Shown piece by piece: positions 25,329 to 33,924 of a stretch of DNA of 64,000 nt (position 1 is its first letter; each line of letters opens with the position of its first letter). Made by a program: the position numbers and the translations under genes. Source of the stretch: G963676655 sp963676655 (GTDB lineage Bacteria; Verrucomicrobiota; Lentisphaeria; Victivallales; Victivallaceae); assembly GCA_963676655.2 (NCBI GenBank), contig CAXXKX010000001.1, positions 62,001 through 126,000 on the forward strand, in the 5' to 3' direction. The notes under the pieces are model-generated. The model worked only from the letters and a program-made list of their open reading frames with translations. It ran no database searches and was not told where the DNA came from.

Positions 25329-28052
25329 ATGTCCCTGCAAAAACAATATATTTTTGTCTGTCTGGCTTTGACTATTCTGCTGGCCGGGTCATATTTTTGT
25401 GAACTTGAGGCGCGTAAGCGAAGTGCCCAGGCCGCCAGGCTCCAGGAACAACTGTTTCACCTTAACCAACTGGCGGATATCTTGCGGGATTCGGTGGTTA
25501 ATCAAATGCGGAATGCCCATGATTATTACCACACTTCCGATCGCAAGTATATTGAGGATTTTGAGTTTATTCAAGCCTGGCGGAACGGTAAGGAGCCGAT
25601 TCCGTTATCGTTTCCGATCGGCGGCGGTCGACGTATTCATTTTGAAAAATTAATTAAAGAGGTTGCCCGTTCCAATGCCGATATTGTGCCGTTGATCCGG
25701 GCTTTCAGGGGAGCTGAGTCTCTGGCTTCTTACGAAATGAGCGGAATTCTGGCGCTGCAAGGGCTGGAATCTGACGGGAAAACACCGTATCAGGGGAAAA
25801 TAGACCCCAAAGTATTGGCTAAACAGATTCTTATGGGGGCTGAAATTTACCGCCGTAAAGAAAAAGTTATAAATAATATAGATGACTTTCTGGTTAATAA
25901 TTCGGAGATGTTTCATATCCAGAGCCGACGTCTTGATCGGGCCGGGAATAACTTCAGGCGGATCAGGGTGATTCTCGAGATCATGATAGGTTTGATCTTT
26001 GTTTCCAGCGCCGTATATCTGGCTAAGGTGGTCTTTATTCCGATCAGCCGGGCGACAACATTGGCCTCGGCAATTGCGTCAGGTGATATGAGTCGCCGCT
26101 GGAGATTGAATCGCAAGGATGAACTTGGGCAGTTGTCGGATGCTTTTGACACTATGGTTAATTCCCTGCAGGAGCAGGTCCAGAAAGTTGAGCGCCAGAA
26201 TGAAGTGACCGATCGCCTGATCAATACGGTGCATCAGGCCAGGATGGGACAGTGGAGTTGGGATTTGCATTTTCACAGTATTGAACTGGATGATAATTGT
26301 TTGAAAATGCTGGGCTACGCGGAACAGGAGTTCAATGGTTCTGAAAAGGACTTTCTTGGAAAAATTCACCCGGAGGATCTTGAGAATTTTAAAGATTTTG
26401 CCGGGCAGTTCAGGAATCAGCCGGACTGGATCGGTAATGTTGAATTCAGGATCAAACACAAAAAACGTGATACGTGGATCTGGCTTGAAGCGATCGGAGT
26501 TCCGGGAAAATTCGCGGGCCGAACCAAATCCCGGCTGATTACCGGATTGCTGCATGATATTTCGCCACGTAAGAGGGCTGAGGCCGAGCAAGCTAAAATG
26601 TTCAGCCGGTTGAAACTGGTTCTTGACGGGATTCCGGCCAAAATTACCGTTATCGGCCTTGAAGATAACAAAATTCTCTTCATGAACCGGTCGGCGATCA
26701 ATAAATACGGTAACGGGGTTGGACGCGAATGTTATAAGACTTTGCAGAAAGTTGAACGTGACGAGCCGTGTCCCGGGTGTCGTAATGACGAAGTTCTTGA
26801 TGCCGACGGTAAACCGGCCGGAATTTCTTCCTGGCAGTTCCAGAGCTCGATTGACAATCGCTGGTATGAACAGCATACTCAGGCGCTCGAGTGGGAGGGC
26901 GGCGAAATGGCCTGCGTTCAGATGGCTTTCGATATTAATGATTTGCGCGAGGCGCGAGAGCAGTTGAGCAGTTATTCCGGAAATCTGGAAAAAATGGTTG
27001 AAGAAAGAACACTGGAAATCCAGAAGAAAAATACCGAATTGAATCAAACCCTGACGGAATTGCGGGAAGCGCAAGCTCAATTGATTCAAGCCGAAAAAAT
27101 GGCGGCGCTCGGGCACCTTATTTCCGGGATCGCCCATGAAATCAATACTCCGCTTGGAGCGATTAGAACTTCAAACGAAACTTTGGAAAAATCTTTTGGT
27201 CACGTTCTGGCGTCACTGCCGTACATGGCTGATCATTATAATGGAGTACACCGGGAACTGACAAACCAGTTGATCAAGGCGGCCTCAAATGCCGGAATGG
27301 ATACCTTGACGATGCGGGAGAAGCGTGATTTGAGGAAACAGGTCAGTCGGCAGTTGACTAAACTCGGGATTGAAGATGCCAGGGCGATAGCATCATTGAT
27401 TATCAATTTGCAGTTATCTGATCACCTTGAAGAGCTGGTGCCGCTGCTGCGGGATGAAAAATCCACCGAATTGCTGAACGCTATCCAGTATATAACAAAC
27501 ATCCAACGGAGTAACTCGATAATTTCAACGGCGGTTAATAAAGCGGCGAAAACGGTTTTTGCCCTTAAAACGTATGCCCATACCGACAGTACCGGTCGTG
27601 AAACCAAGGTCAATCTGATCGAGAATATGGAAACCGTTCTGGTTCTGTATCATAATCAGATCAAACAGAACATTGAGTTGATTTGTGATTACGATGATGA
27701 CGTTCCGTTTTTGATGTGTCATCCGGATGAACTTAATCAGGTCTGGACTAATCTCATTCACAATGCATTGCAGGCGATGGATTATAAAGGCAAACTGGCA
27801 ATTTCGATCAAAGTTGTCGACAAAGATATTGTAGTGGCGATCAAAGATACCGGCTGCGGTATCCCGGAAGATATTATGGAACGGATATTCGAACCGTTCT
27901 TTACCACCAAGTCTGCCGGTGAAGGTAGTGGCCTCGGTCTCGATATCGTACGCGGGATCATCGAAAAACACGGCGGCAGGATCGAAATAGACACCAAAGT
28001 CGGTAAAGGTACCACGTTTACAGTTTATCTGCCACTCGAGCGAACAGAATAA
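25329..28052 (+). CDS. PAS-domain sensor histidine kinase
   Basis: The 907-aa kinase has an N-terminal transmembrane helix (6-23), a periplasmic sensor of about 190 residues and a second helix (about 217-238). A HAMP domain (about 238-290) and two PAS-like domains (about 298-415 and 425-545) follow, then a coiled coil (about 548-592). The phosphoacceptor domain has ISGIAHEINTPLG with His603. The HATPase domain (about 790-905) has NLIHNALQAM, DTGCGIPEDI and GEGSGLGLDIV. About 140 residues separate the H-box helix from the ATPase, longer than usual. No response regulator is adjacent, so the partner is unknown. Its start lies 2 bp after recN. Confidence 0.9.
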   Translation: MSLQKQYIFVCLALTILLAGSYFCELEARKRSAQAARLQEQLFHLNQLADILRDSVVNQMRNAHDYYHTSDRKYIEDFEFIQAWRNGKEPIPLSFPIGGGRRIHFEKLIKEVARSNADIVPLIRAFRGAESLASYEMSGILALQGLESDGKTPYQGKIDPKVLAKQILMGAEIYRRKEKVINNIDDFLVNNSEMFHIQSRRLDRAGNNFRRIRVILEIMIGLIFVSSAVYLAKVVFIPISRATTLASAIASGDMSRRWRLNRKDELGQLSDAFDTMVNSLQEQVQKVERQNEVTDRLINTVHQARMGQWSWDLHFHSIELDDNCLKMLGYAEQEFNGSEKDFLGKIHPEDLENFKDFAGQFRNQPDWIGNVEFRIKHKKRDTWIWLEAIGVPGKFAGRTKSRLITGLLHDISPRKRAEAEQAKMFSRLKLVLDGIPAKITVIGLEDNKILFMNRSAINKYGNGVGRECYKTLQKVERDEPCPGCRNDEVLDADGKPAGISSWQFQSSIDNRWYEQHTQALEWEGGEMACVQMAFDINDLREAREQLSSYSGNLEKMVEERTLEIQKKNTELNQTLTELREAQAQLIQAEKMAALGHLISGIAHEINTPLGAIRTSNETLEKSFGHVLASLPYMADHYNGVHRELTNQLIKAASNAGMDTLTMREKRDLRKQVSRQLTKLGIEDARAIASLIINLQLSDHLEELVPLLRDEKSTELLNAIQYITNIQRSNSIISTAVNKAAKTVFALKTYAHTDSTGRETKVNLIENMETVLVLYHNQIKQNIELICDYDDDVPFLMCHPDELNQVWTNLIHNALQAMDYKGKLAISIKVVDKDIVVAIKDTGCGIPEDIMERIFEPFFTTKSAGEGSGLGLDIVRGIIEKHGGRIEIDTKVGKGTTFTVYLPLERTE

Positions 28053-28071
28053 TCAGATAAGGAACAAATAT

Positions 28072-28719
28072 ATGTCAAGAATTCATGATGAGCGGGTTGA
28101 ACGCTTTACCAATATCGATATCTATCCGGTGATCTCAAGTGAGTTTACTCTTGAGCGGGATGTGTTGGATGTTCTCCGGCAAATTGCGGCCGGCGGCGCG
28201 AAAATCGTTCAGTTGCGGGAGAAGAACATGACGAAACGCGAGATTCTGGCTTTGGCCCGGGAGTACCGCCGGATTACTTCCGAATATGATATGCTGCTGA
28301 TGATTAATGATCATCTCGATATTGCGTTGGCAGTTGGCGCGGACGGGGTTCACCTGGGTCAGGATGATTTGCCGGTCAGGGTTGCCAGGGAATTGGCGCC
28401 TGATTTACTGCTGGGCTGCTCAACACATAACTTTGAAGAGATTGAGGAAGCGGAAGATTCAGGTGCTTCGTGCATTAACATCGGGCCGATTTTTACGACC
28501 AATACCAAAGCGGTAAATTGCGGGGCTCTGGGGATAGATTATCTTAAGCAGGCCGCGTCAAGAACAAAACTGCCGTTTTCGGTCATGGGAGGAATCAAAG
28601 AACAGCATATTCCTGAATTGCTGGCGGCCGGTGCTTCAAGGATCGCGATGGTTACGGAAATAACTCAGGCTCCGGACATTACTGCAAGAGTCAGGAAATT
28701 ACGCTCTCTGATGGTATGA
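28072..28719 (+). CDS. thiE: Thiamine phosphate synthase
   Basis: The 215-aa TIM-barrel enzyme joins the thiazole and pyrimidine halves of thiamine phosphate. It has KIVQLREKNMTKREIL (about 44-59), MINDHLDIALAVGADGVHLGQDDLP (about 80-104), GCSTHNFEE, the pyrophosphate loop NIGPIFTTNTKA and VMGGIKEQHIPELLAAGASRIAMV. Length is normal. It sits 19 bp after the sensor kinase and may be in the recN transcription unit. No TPP riboswitch is visible just upstream. Confidence 0.92.
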   Translation: MSRIHDERVERFTNIDIYPVISSEFTLERDVLDVLRQIAAGGAKIVQLREKNMTKREILALAREYRRITSEYDMLLMINDHLDIALAVGADGVHLGQDDLPVRVARELAPDLLLGCSTHNFEEIEEAEDSGASCINIGPIFTTNTKAVNCGALGIDYLKQAASRTKLPFSVMGGIKEQHIPELLAAGASRIAMVTEITQAPDITARVRKLRSLMV

Positions 28720-28854
28720 TTTAGAGAGTTAAAAGTTGTATTGTCCGTGTCCTTTGTTCACGCGTTTTTTTTCAGTTTTACCGCAAAAAAGCCGAAAAAA
28801 TGCGTAAATCGTTGAGCCAAAGCAGGAATTATAACATTATTTTTAGTTTGCCTA

Positions 28855-28883
28855 TTGACTCTTTCGTTCTTATGCTGTATAAT
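28855..28883 (+). promoter_or_regulatory. Sigma-70-type promoter of tmRNA
   Basis: TTGACT (28855-28860) and TATAAT (28878-28883) are separated by exactly 17 bp and lie about 40 bp before the mature 5' end of tmRNA. This is a near-consensus housekeeping promoter. Confidence 0.8.
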
Positions 28884-28922
28884 ATTCATCGCGCCAGTTC
28901 CCAAATTGTATTTATGCAAATT

Positions 28923-29281
<359 letters not shown>

Positions 29282-29390
29282 GCAGACGTTGCTGTGTGCG
29301 CAGAGGGGTTGCCAAGCCGGTTTAGCCGTGGCTGACTTGGCGAGAAATTTTTAATTATTAGTAGTATCATGGCGAAAGAAGGATATAGAT

Positions 29391-29714
29391 ATGAATATCT
29401 ATGTAGGAAACATCTCCTACCAAGCATCAGAAGAAGATCTCAGACAGGCATTTGAAGCCTACGGAGATGTCGACTCATCGAGAATCATCACCGACCGTGA
29501 AACCGGACGCTCTAAAGGGTTTGGTTTTGTTGAGATGGCCAATGACGATCAGGCAAAGGCGGCCATCGAAGCTCTCAATGGTACGGACATTGCCGGACGC
29601 GCTGTTACAGTTAACGAAGCTCGTCCGCGTCAGCCTCGCGAAGACCGTCGCGGTGGCGGTGGCGGTGGTGGCCGTGGTCGCGGTGGATTTGGTGGCGGCG
29701 GTAAGCGCTTCTAA
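29391..29714 (+). CDS. Glycine-rich RNA-binding protein (RRM)
   Basis: The 107-aa protein has one RNA-recognition motif (residues 1-78), with RNP2 as IYVGNI and RNP1 as KGFGFVEM, followed by a Gly/Arg-rich tail. Bacterial RRM proteins of this type bind RNA and are often cold-regulated, with a likely role in RNA stability or ribosome function. It lies about 110 bp after tmRNA and has its own terminator. Confidence 0.9.
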   Translation: MNIYVGNISYQASEEDLRQAFEAYGDVDSSRIITDRETGRSKGFGFVEMANDDQAKAAIEALNGTDIAGRAVTVNEARPRQPREDRRGGGGGGGRGRGGFGGGGKRF

Positions 29715-29750
29715 ATAACCATCCCTTTTATTCCTTATTGTGGAATATCC

Positions 29751-29782
29751 AGCCGGAAAGCTTAAAGTTTTCCGGCTTTTTT
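29751..29782 (+). terminator. Rho-independent terminator after the RRM gene
   Basis: AGCCGGAAA (29751-29759) pairs with TTTCCGGCT (29769-29777) across a short loop and is followed by a T run. Confidence 0.85.
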
Positions 29783-29815
29783 ATGCTTTAATTATGCCTT
29801 GTTATAACTTTGAAT

Positions 29816-30385
29816 TCACTTGGCGTTCTTCATCGCTGCTTCAGTTACCTTGAGTATGAAGTCGGTTTTTGCTTCAGTATATGCAACCCGGTTATCAGGA
29901 TATTGCTGAGATAATTTCAGCTTCAGATTTTGATATTCGAAAACTCTTTCCGGATGAGTGCGCAGATAGTCTCGGAAGTGTAGAGCATTCCATTGCTCAA
30001 AATGACTTTCAATCATATGCAGATGATGAGTTCTCCGGCCCTCTGCGTCGCGCTTGATGAACCATGCGTAGAATGGCGGAACGTTATCGCCGCGGGTGGG
30101 GCGCCAGAAGTAATCATATCCCTGGCTCTCAAGGATCGGAACAACTCTTTTTTTAATATCTTCCAGTGAAGTAACTTCAATCAGCATATCGACAACCGGT
30201 TTGGCGGCAAGGCCTGGCACCGAGGTACTGCCGTAATGTTCAATCCGGATTATTAATTCATCTGGGAGACATTCGAGCAAATGCTTTTTTTCCTGTTCAA
30301 ACATTTCGGGCCAGGCGGGATTATAAGGTACTACTTCAATTTTATCTTTTAAAACCCTGGCGATTTTTTCCTGTAAAGTTTCCAT
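29816..30385 (-). CDS. GrpB/UPF0157 family protein
   Basis: The protein is 189 aa from ATG 30385. It contains the family core EVVPYNPAWPEMFEQEKKHL, RIEHYGSTSVPGLAAKPVVDMLIEV and HLHMIESHFEQWNALHFRDYLRTHPE. This places it in the nucleotidyltransferase-like GrpB group, whose reaction is uncharacterised. The frame extends to 30460; the upstream residues are not family-like, so the internal ATG is preferred. It is convergent with the RRM gene. Confidence 0.85.
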   Translation of the reverse strand: METLQEKIARVLKDKIEVVPYNPAWPEMFEQEKKHLLECLPDELIIRIEHYGSTSVPGLAAKPVVDMLIEVTSLEDIKKRVVPILESQGYDYFWRPTRGDNVPPFYAWFIKRDAEGRRTHHLHMIESHFEQWNALHFRDYLRTHPERVFEYQNLKLKLSQQYPDNRVAYTEAKTDFILKVTEAAMKNAK

Positions 30386-30460
30386 TCCTGATTCTTTCCT
30401 TAAGTTTTGCATAAAACAATATATCGCGATAAAGAGTTCATGCAAACTTACCATTTTCAC

Positions 30461-30490
30461 ATAATTAAATACCAGGTAATTTTATTATGA
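30461..30490 (-). repeat. REP-like dispersed repeat, short copy
   Basis: On the minus strand it reads TTACCTGGTATTTAATTAT, close to CTACCTGGTATTTTATTAT at 36403-36421. The surrounding stretch from 30386 to 30757 holds no other gene that I can support; it is AT-rich promoter-like DNA. Confidence 0.35.
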
Positions 30491-30757
30491 CCTTATGAAA
30501 ACAGTCATTATTTTAAATGGTTGAGCATTTTTTGACTTGTTTTTTAGGGGCTGGAATATGCGCGATCTACCGGTGTATTCAATTTGATTTGCTGTTTAAG
30601 TCGACAAGAAAACAGATAATTGTTGATTTGCTGATAAAAAAACATTAAAAAAAAAGTAATTCAGACAGGAAATTTGTGAAAAATGTGCTAGATTATTAGT
30701 CTGTGTTTAACAAGAACAATAATTTTTTGTTTATACAAAAATCGAAAAGGAAGAAGC

Positions 30758-30850
30758 ATGGGTAACCTGAAAAAGAAACGGCGTAAGAAAATTTCTAAAC
30801 ATAAACGCCGGAAGCAGCTCAAGTCTCAGCGTCACAAGACCAAAAAATAA
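30758..30850 (+). CDS. 30-aa basic ribosome-associated peptide (AURKAIP1/COX24 type)
   Basis: The 30-residue peptide starts MGNLKKKRRKKISKHKRRK and ends in Lys-rich sequence. It matches the pattern of bacterial AURKAIP1/COX24-domain proteins (bS22-like), which bind the small ribosomal subunit. AAAAGGAAG lies just before ATG 30758. It is followed by two hairpins, including a likely terminator. The peptide is very short but its composition is distinctive. Confidence 0.75.
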   Translation: MGNLKKKRRKKISKHKRRKQLKSQRHKTKK

Positions 30851-30890
30851 ACCGGGTCGGCGACCGGGCCGGTTTATTAATGACGTCTGT

Positions 30891-30919
30891 AACCCTCCTG
30901 CCTTTGCGGTCGGAGGGTT
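30891..30919 (+). terminator. Hairpin terminator after the ribosomal peptide gene
   Basis: AACCCTCC (30891-30898) pairs with GGAGGGTT (30912-30919), followed by a T-rich tail. A second GC-rich hairpin (AACCGG/CCGGTTT, 30850-30875) precedes it. Confidence 0.6.
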
Positions 30920-30961
30920 GTCTTGTTTTATGCGGAAAGAGTCTCAAGGGAAATATTTTTG

Positions 30962-32716
30962 ATGCCAAATTATCAGATAACAAGTAAAACGACACACCGA
31001 AGAGTATTGGCCGCTCTGGCCGGAATATTCATTGTAGCGGCATCTGTCAACGGAGGAGATATAAATTCCGATAATATGATCGGAGAGCCGCCGCAAAATG
31101 GGGAATTTTCACTTTCGGACCGCGGAATATCCCGGGCTGATTCGATGGCAGCTTTTGCCGGGGCTATTCTGCATAATGATGAAACGACCAGTATGCCTTA
31201 CCTCTTTAAGGCCGTTGCAGCCAATCCTGATTCGCCGGTTTTGATGCGCTATCTTACTGATAAGATTAGAAAGAGTAAAAATCGCAAAGTATATCAGGAG
31301 CAGTTGGAACAACTTGCCTGGCGTAAGCCTGATTCATTGCGTCTGGTGCTTTCGGCCGTTATTATTATGGTTGCGGAGAAAAATAAAGAAAAAGCACTGG
31401 AGCTGGCCGATAAATGCTATAAGACTGTCGATATTAAGAAATTATCCTCTGATCAAATGCCATTGTATATTAGCCTGGTGAGATTGCTGGGGGCATTTCA
31501 AATGGAAAGCGGCAAATTTGCCAACGCGGTGGCAATATACGATCAGGTTTTGGCCGATCCGCAATTGGCCGATGATCCGCAACTGCTGGAAGCCGGAGCG
31601 GTTGTGTATGACCGTGCGGCTAAAAAAGCCGATAAGGACAGTTTTTTATGGTTTAACAGTGATCGTGAAAATCTGGAGGAGAAGCGGGATGAGGTCATTG
31701 TCAAACTGGAATCTCTTACGTTAAAGAAGTATGATCCTTTGGCGTTCAATGCCCTATATTCGTTGTATAACACCATAAATCAACCCGAACGGGCGTTTCA
31801 AGTTATCCTGAAGAGACTGGTTTATGAGCCTGATAACCGTTTGTTGCGGAAGATGCTGGCTCTAACTTTCTATAAACAGAAAAATTATCAATTGTCATTA
31901 TATACCTGGCAAAGTATGGCTGCGGAACGCATTCTGGAACCGGTAGATTACATGATGTACGGTGAGGCAGCCTGGAAAGCCCGGGAATATGGTCTGGCCA
32001 AAGCCGCCCTGGTTCAATATATGCAGAAAAATCCTCGCAATTTTCAGGCCCGTTTGATGCTGGGGATGGTACTTTATGATGCCGGAGAAGAGCAAAAAGC
32101 CCTGGATTTGTTAAAAGCTATGCCGGCGTCTACGGTTGTCATGCATTTGAAAAGTATGATCTTGATGCGGATGAAAAAGTATGCTGAAGCATTGCAATTA
32201 TTACAACAGATTGAAAAAATATATGCTGATCAGAAAAAAAGCCCGACCGCCAACCTATATCTTTCCATGAGTTATATGGCAGAAAAGGTTAACCGGATTG
32301 ATCTGTTCGAGAAATATACCCGGAAGTTATATAAACTTGAACCGGAAAAAAAAGCGGAATGGGATAATTCGCTTGGTTATGTTCTGGCGGACCACAATAT
32401 GCGTCTCCAGGAGGCCGAGACCCTGCTCCGTTCTGCTGTTGCGGCCAACAAGAATCCTGAGAACCTGGATTCTCTGGCCTGGGCTTTATTCAAATTGAAA
32501 AAGTTTGCAGAGGCCCGGAAATATATCATGGAAGCTATAGAACTTCAACACGATATACCGGATGCGGTTATTGCCGATCATGCCGGGGATATTCTGGCTG
32601 CGAATGGTAATAAGCAGGATGCGTTGAAATATTGGCGTTTGGTCTTGATAATATATGGAGAGGAAGTCGATCACGCTAAAGTACGTGCAAAGATCGCGGC
32701 TCTTGAAAAACAATGA
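30962..32716 (+). CDS. TPR-repeat protein, probably exported
   Basis: The product is 584 aa from ATG 30962, which has AAGGGA upstream; the frame extends to TTG 30923. A signal-like hydrophobic stretch (VLAALAGIFIVAASVNGG, about 15-32) is followed by tetratricopeptide-type helical pairs from about residue 90 to the C-terminus. Clear examples are FQARLMLGMVLYDAGEEQKALDLL and LDSLAWALFKLKKFAEARKYIMEA. It is probably a periplasmic scaffold in assembly or secretion. The AEC transporter follows closely. Confidence 0.8.
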   Translation: MPNYQITSKTTHRRVLAALAGIFIVAASVNGGDINSDNMIGEPPQNGEFSLSDRGISRADSMAAFAGAILHNDETTSMPYLFKAVAANPDSPVLMRYLTDKIRKSKNRKVYQEQLEQLAWRKPDSLRLVLSAVIIMVAEKNKEKALELADKCYKTVDIKKLSSDQMPLYISLVRLLGAFQMESGKFANAVAIYDQVLADPQLADDPQLLEAGAVVYDRAAKKADKDSFLWFNSDRENLEEKRDEVIVKLESLTLKKYDPLAFNALYSLYNTINQPERAFQVILKRLVYEPDNRLLRKMLALTFYKQKNYQLSLYTWQSMAAERILEPVDYMMYGEAAWKAREYGLAKAALVQYMQKNPRNFQARLMLGMVLYDAGEEQKALDLLKAMPASTVVMHLKSMILMRMKKYAEALQLLQQIEKIYADQKKSPTANLYLSMSYMAEKVNRIDLFEKYTRKLYKLEPEKKAEWDNSLGYVLADHNMRLQEAETLLRSAVAANKNPENLDSLAWALFKLKKFAEARKYIMEAIELQHDIPDAVIADHAGDILAANGNKQDALKYWRLVLIIYGEEVDHAKVRAKIAALEKQ

Positions 32717-32735
32717 GATGATTTGACAGCCATTT

Positions 32736-33764
32736 ATGACTGATTTCCTGCAAATAACCATCTCCTCCACTGCGACAGTGGCAACTCTTATGCTATGTGC
32801 CGCAGTTGGCTACTTTTTGAGAAAATATGACGTGGTTCCTCGTCAGTTTTCCGTAATAATCTCCAAATTGGTTTTTTACGTCTTTCTCCCGTGCATGCTG
32901 TTTACTAAAACTGCTGCCTATATCACTCCAGAACGGATTTCCGGGATTTGGATATTTCCGGCGTCATTTCTTCTTTTTATGTTTTTGGGGCTTGGATTAA
33001 GCTATTTGACGGTAAAAATATTTAAGACGAATCGTGATTTTGTTCGACCGGTTATTGCTTCGACCACTTTTCATAACAGCGGATATCTGCCTATATCCCT
33101 GATGGTGACCGCGTGCGAAGTTTTTCCGGTACTGCGCAATGATCCGGCCGCCGAGCGTGAGTCAATTACCTTTATTTCAGCGTATCTGCTTACTTCCACA
33201 ACATTGCTTTGGACTTTGGGGTTCGCGATAATCAGCGGACGCAACCACCGGACTTTTGATTGGAAGAAAGTCATTACTCCGCCAATTATTGGACTGGTGG
33301 CCGGAACCGCCATCGGGCTTGTGCCGCCGGTAAGCAAAGTTCTGGTTCACGGGTCAGGGTTGTTGTTCCCTTTATTCGGTGCGGCCGATTTGTTGGCTAG
33401 AGGAGTGATCCCGTGTGTTCTGCTGCTGGTGGGAGCGGGATTGGCTAATCTTCCCAAAGTTGGTGGTATATGCAAAAAGACCGTGATTTCCGCCATCGCG
33501 ATAAGGTTGATTATTATTCCTGCGTTTGCGCTGGTTTATATATATTTTCTGCGAAAATGGGGAATCATGGAGATGACCTTGTTACCGTCTCTGGTGCTGG
33601 CGGTGGAGGCTTGTATGCCGCCGGCCAATAATTTGATTGTCATGGCCTCTCTTACCGACCAGAAGGCGGAATCCGGTTTGGCGATTCTGATGTTCTGGAG
33701 CTATCTGGTTTCTATTGTCACGATCACGCTTGTCGTCTCGACTGCCGTATATTTGTTTGAATAG
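32736..33764 (+). CDS. AEC-family (auxin efflux carrier-like) membrane transporter
   Basis: The 342-aa integral membrane protein has about ten hydrophobic helices in two repeats of five. The family landmarks FFLRKYDVVPRQFSVIISKLVFYVFLPCMLF-like start, FHNSGYLPISLM and EACMPPANNLIVMASL are visible. AEC transporters often export or import small carboxylates or amino acids by facilitated transport. It starts 19 bp after the TPR gene. Substrate unknown. Confidence 0.85.
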   Translation: MTDFLQITISSTATVATLMLCAAVGYFLRKYDVVPRQFSVIISKLVFYVFLPCMLFTKTAAYITPERISGIWIFPASFLLFMFLGLGLSYLTVKIFKTNRDFVRPVIASTTFHNSGYLPISLMVTACEVFPVLRNDPAAERESITFISAYLLTSTTLLWTLGFAIISGRNHRTFDWKKVITPPIIGLVAGTAIGLVPPVSKVLVHGSGLLFPLFGAADLLARGVIPCVLLLVGAGLANLPKVGGICKKTVISAIAIRLIIIPAFALVYIYFLRKWGIMEMTLLPSLVLAVEACMPPANNLIVMASLTDQKAESGLAILMFWSYLVSIVTITLVVSTAVYLFE

Positions 33765-33924
33765 GCTGAATTTCATATTACTGAATAAGCATAAATCTTG
33801 CAATCAAAAAAGTTTTTTTATCATAATAATCAAATAAAATCCAGCTTGAATAACGAATTTTGACGGGATAGAGTATTATATTGTTACATGGAGAAAGATT
33901 TAATAAATAAATCAGGATAGATTT

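Noticed and set aside
26079..27137. 352-aa open frame antisense to the sensor kinase
   Set aside because: The plus-strand frame has full kinase domains; this one is a shadow caused by GC-biased codon positions.
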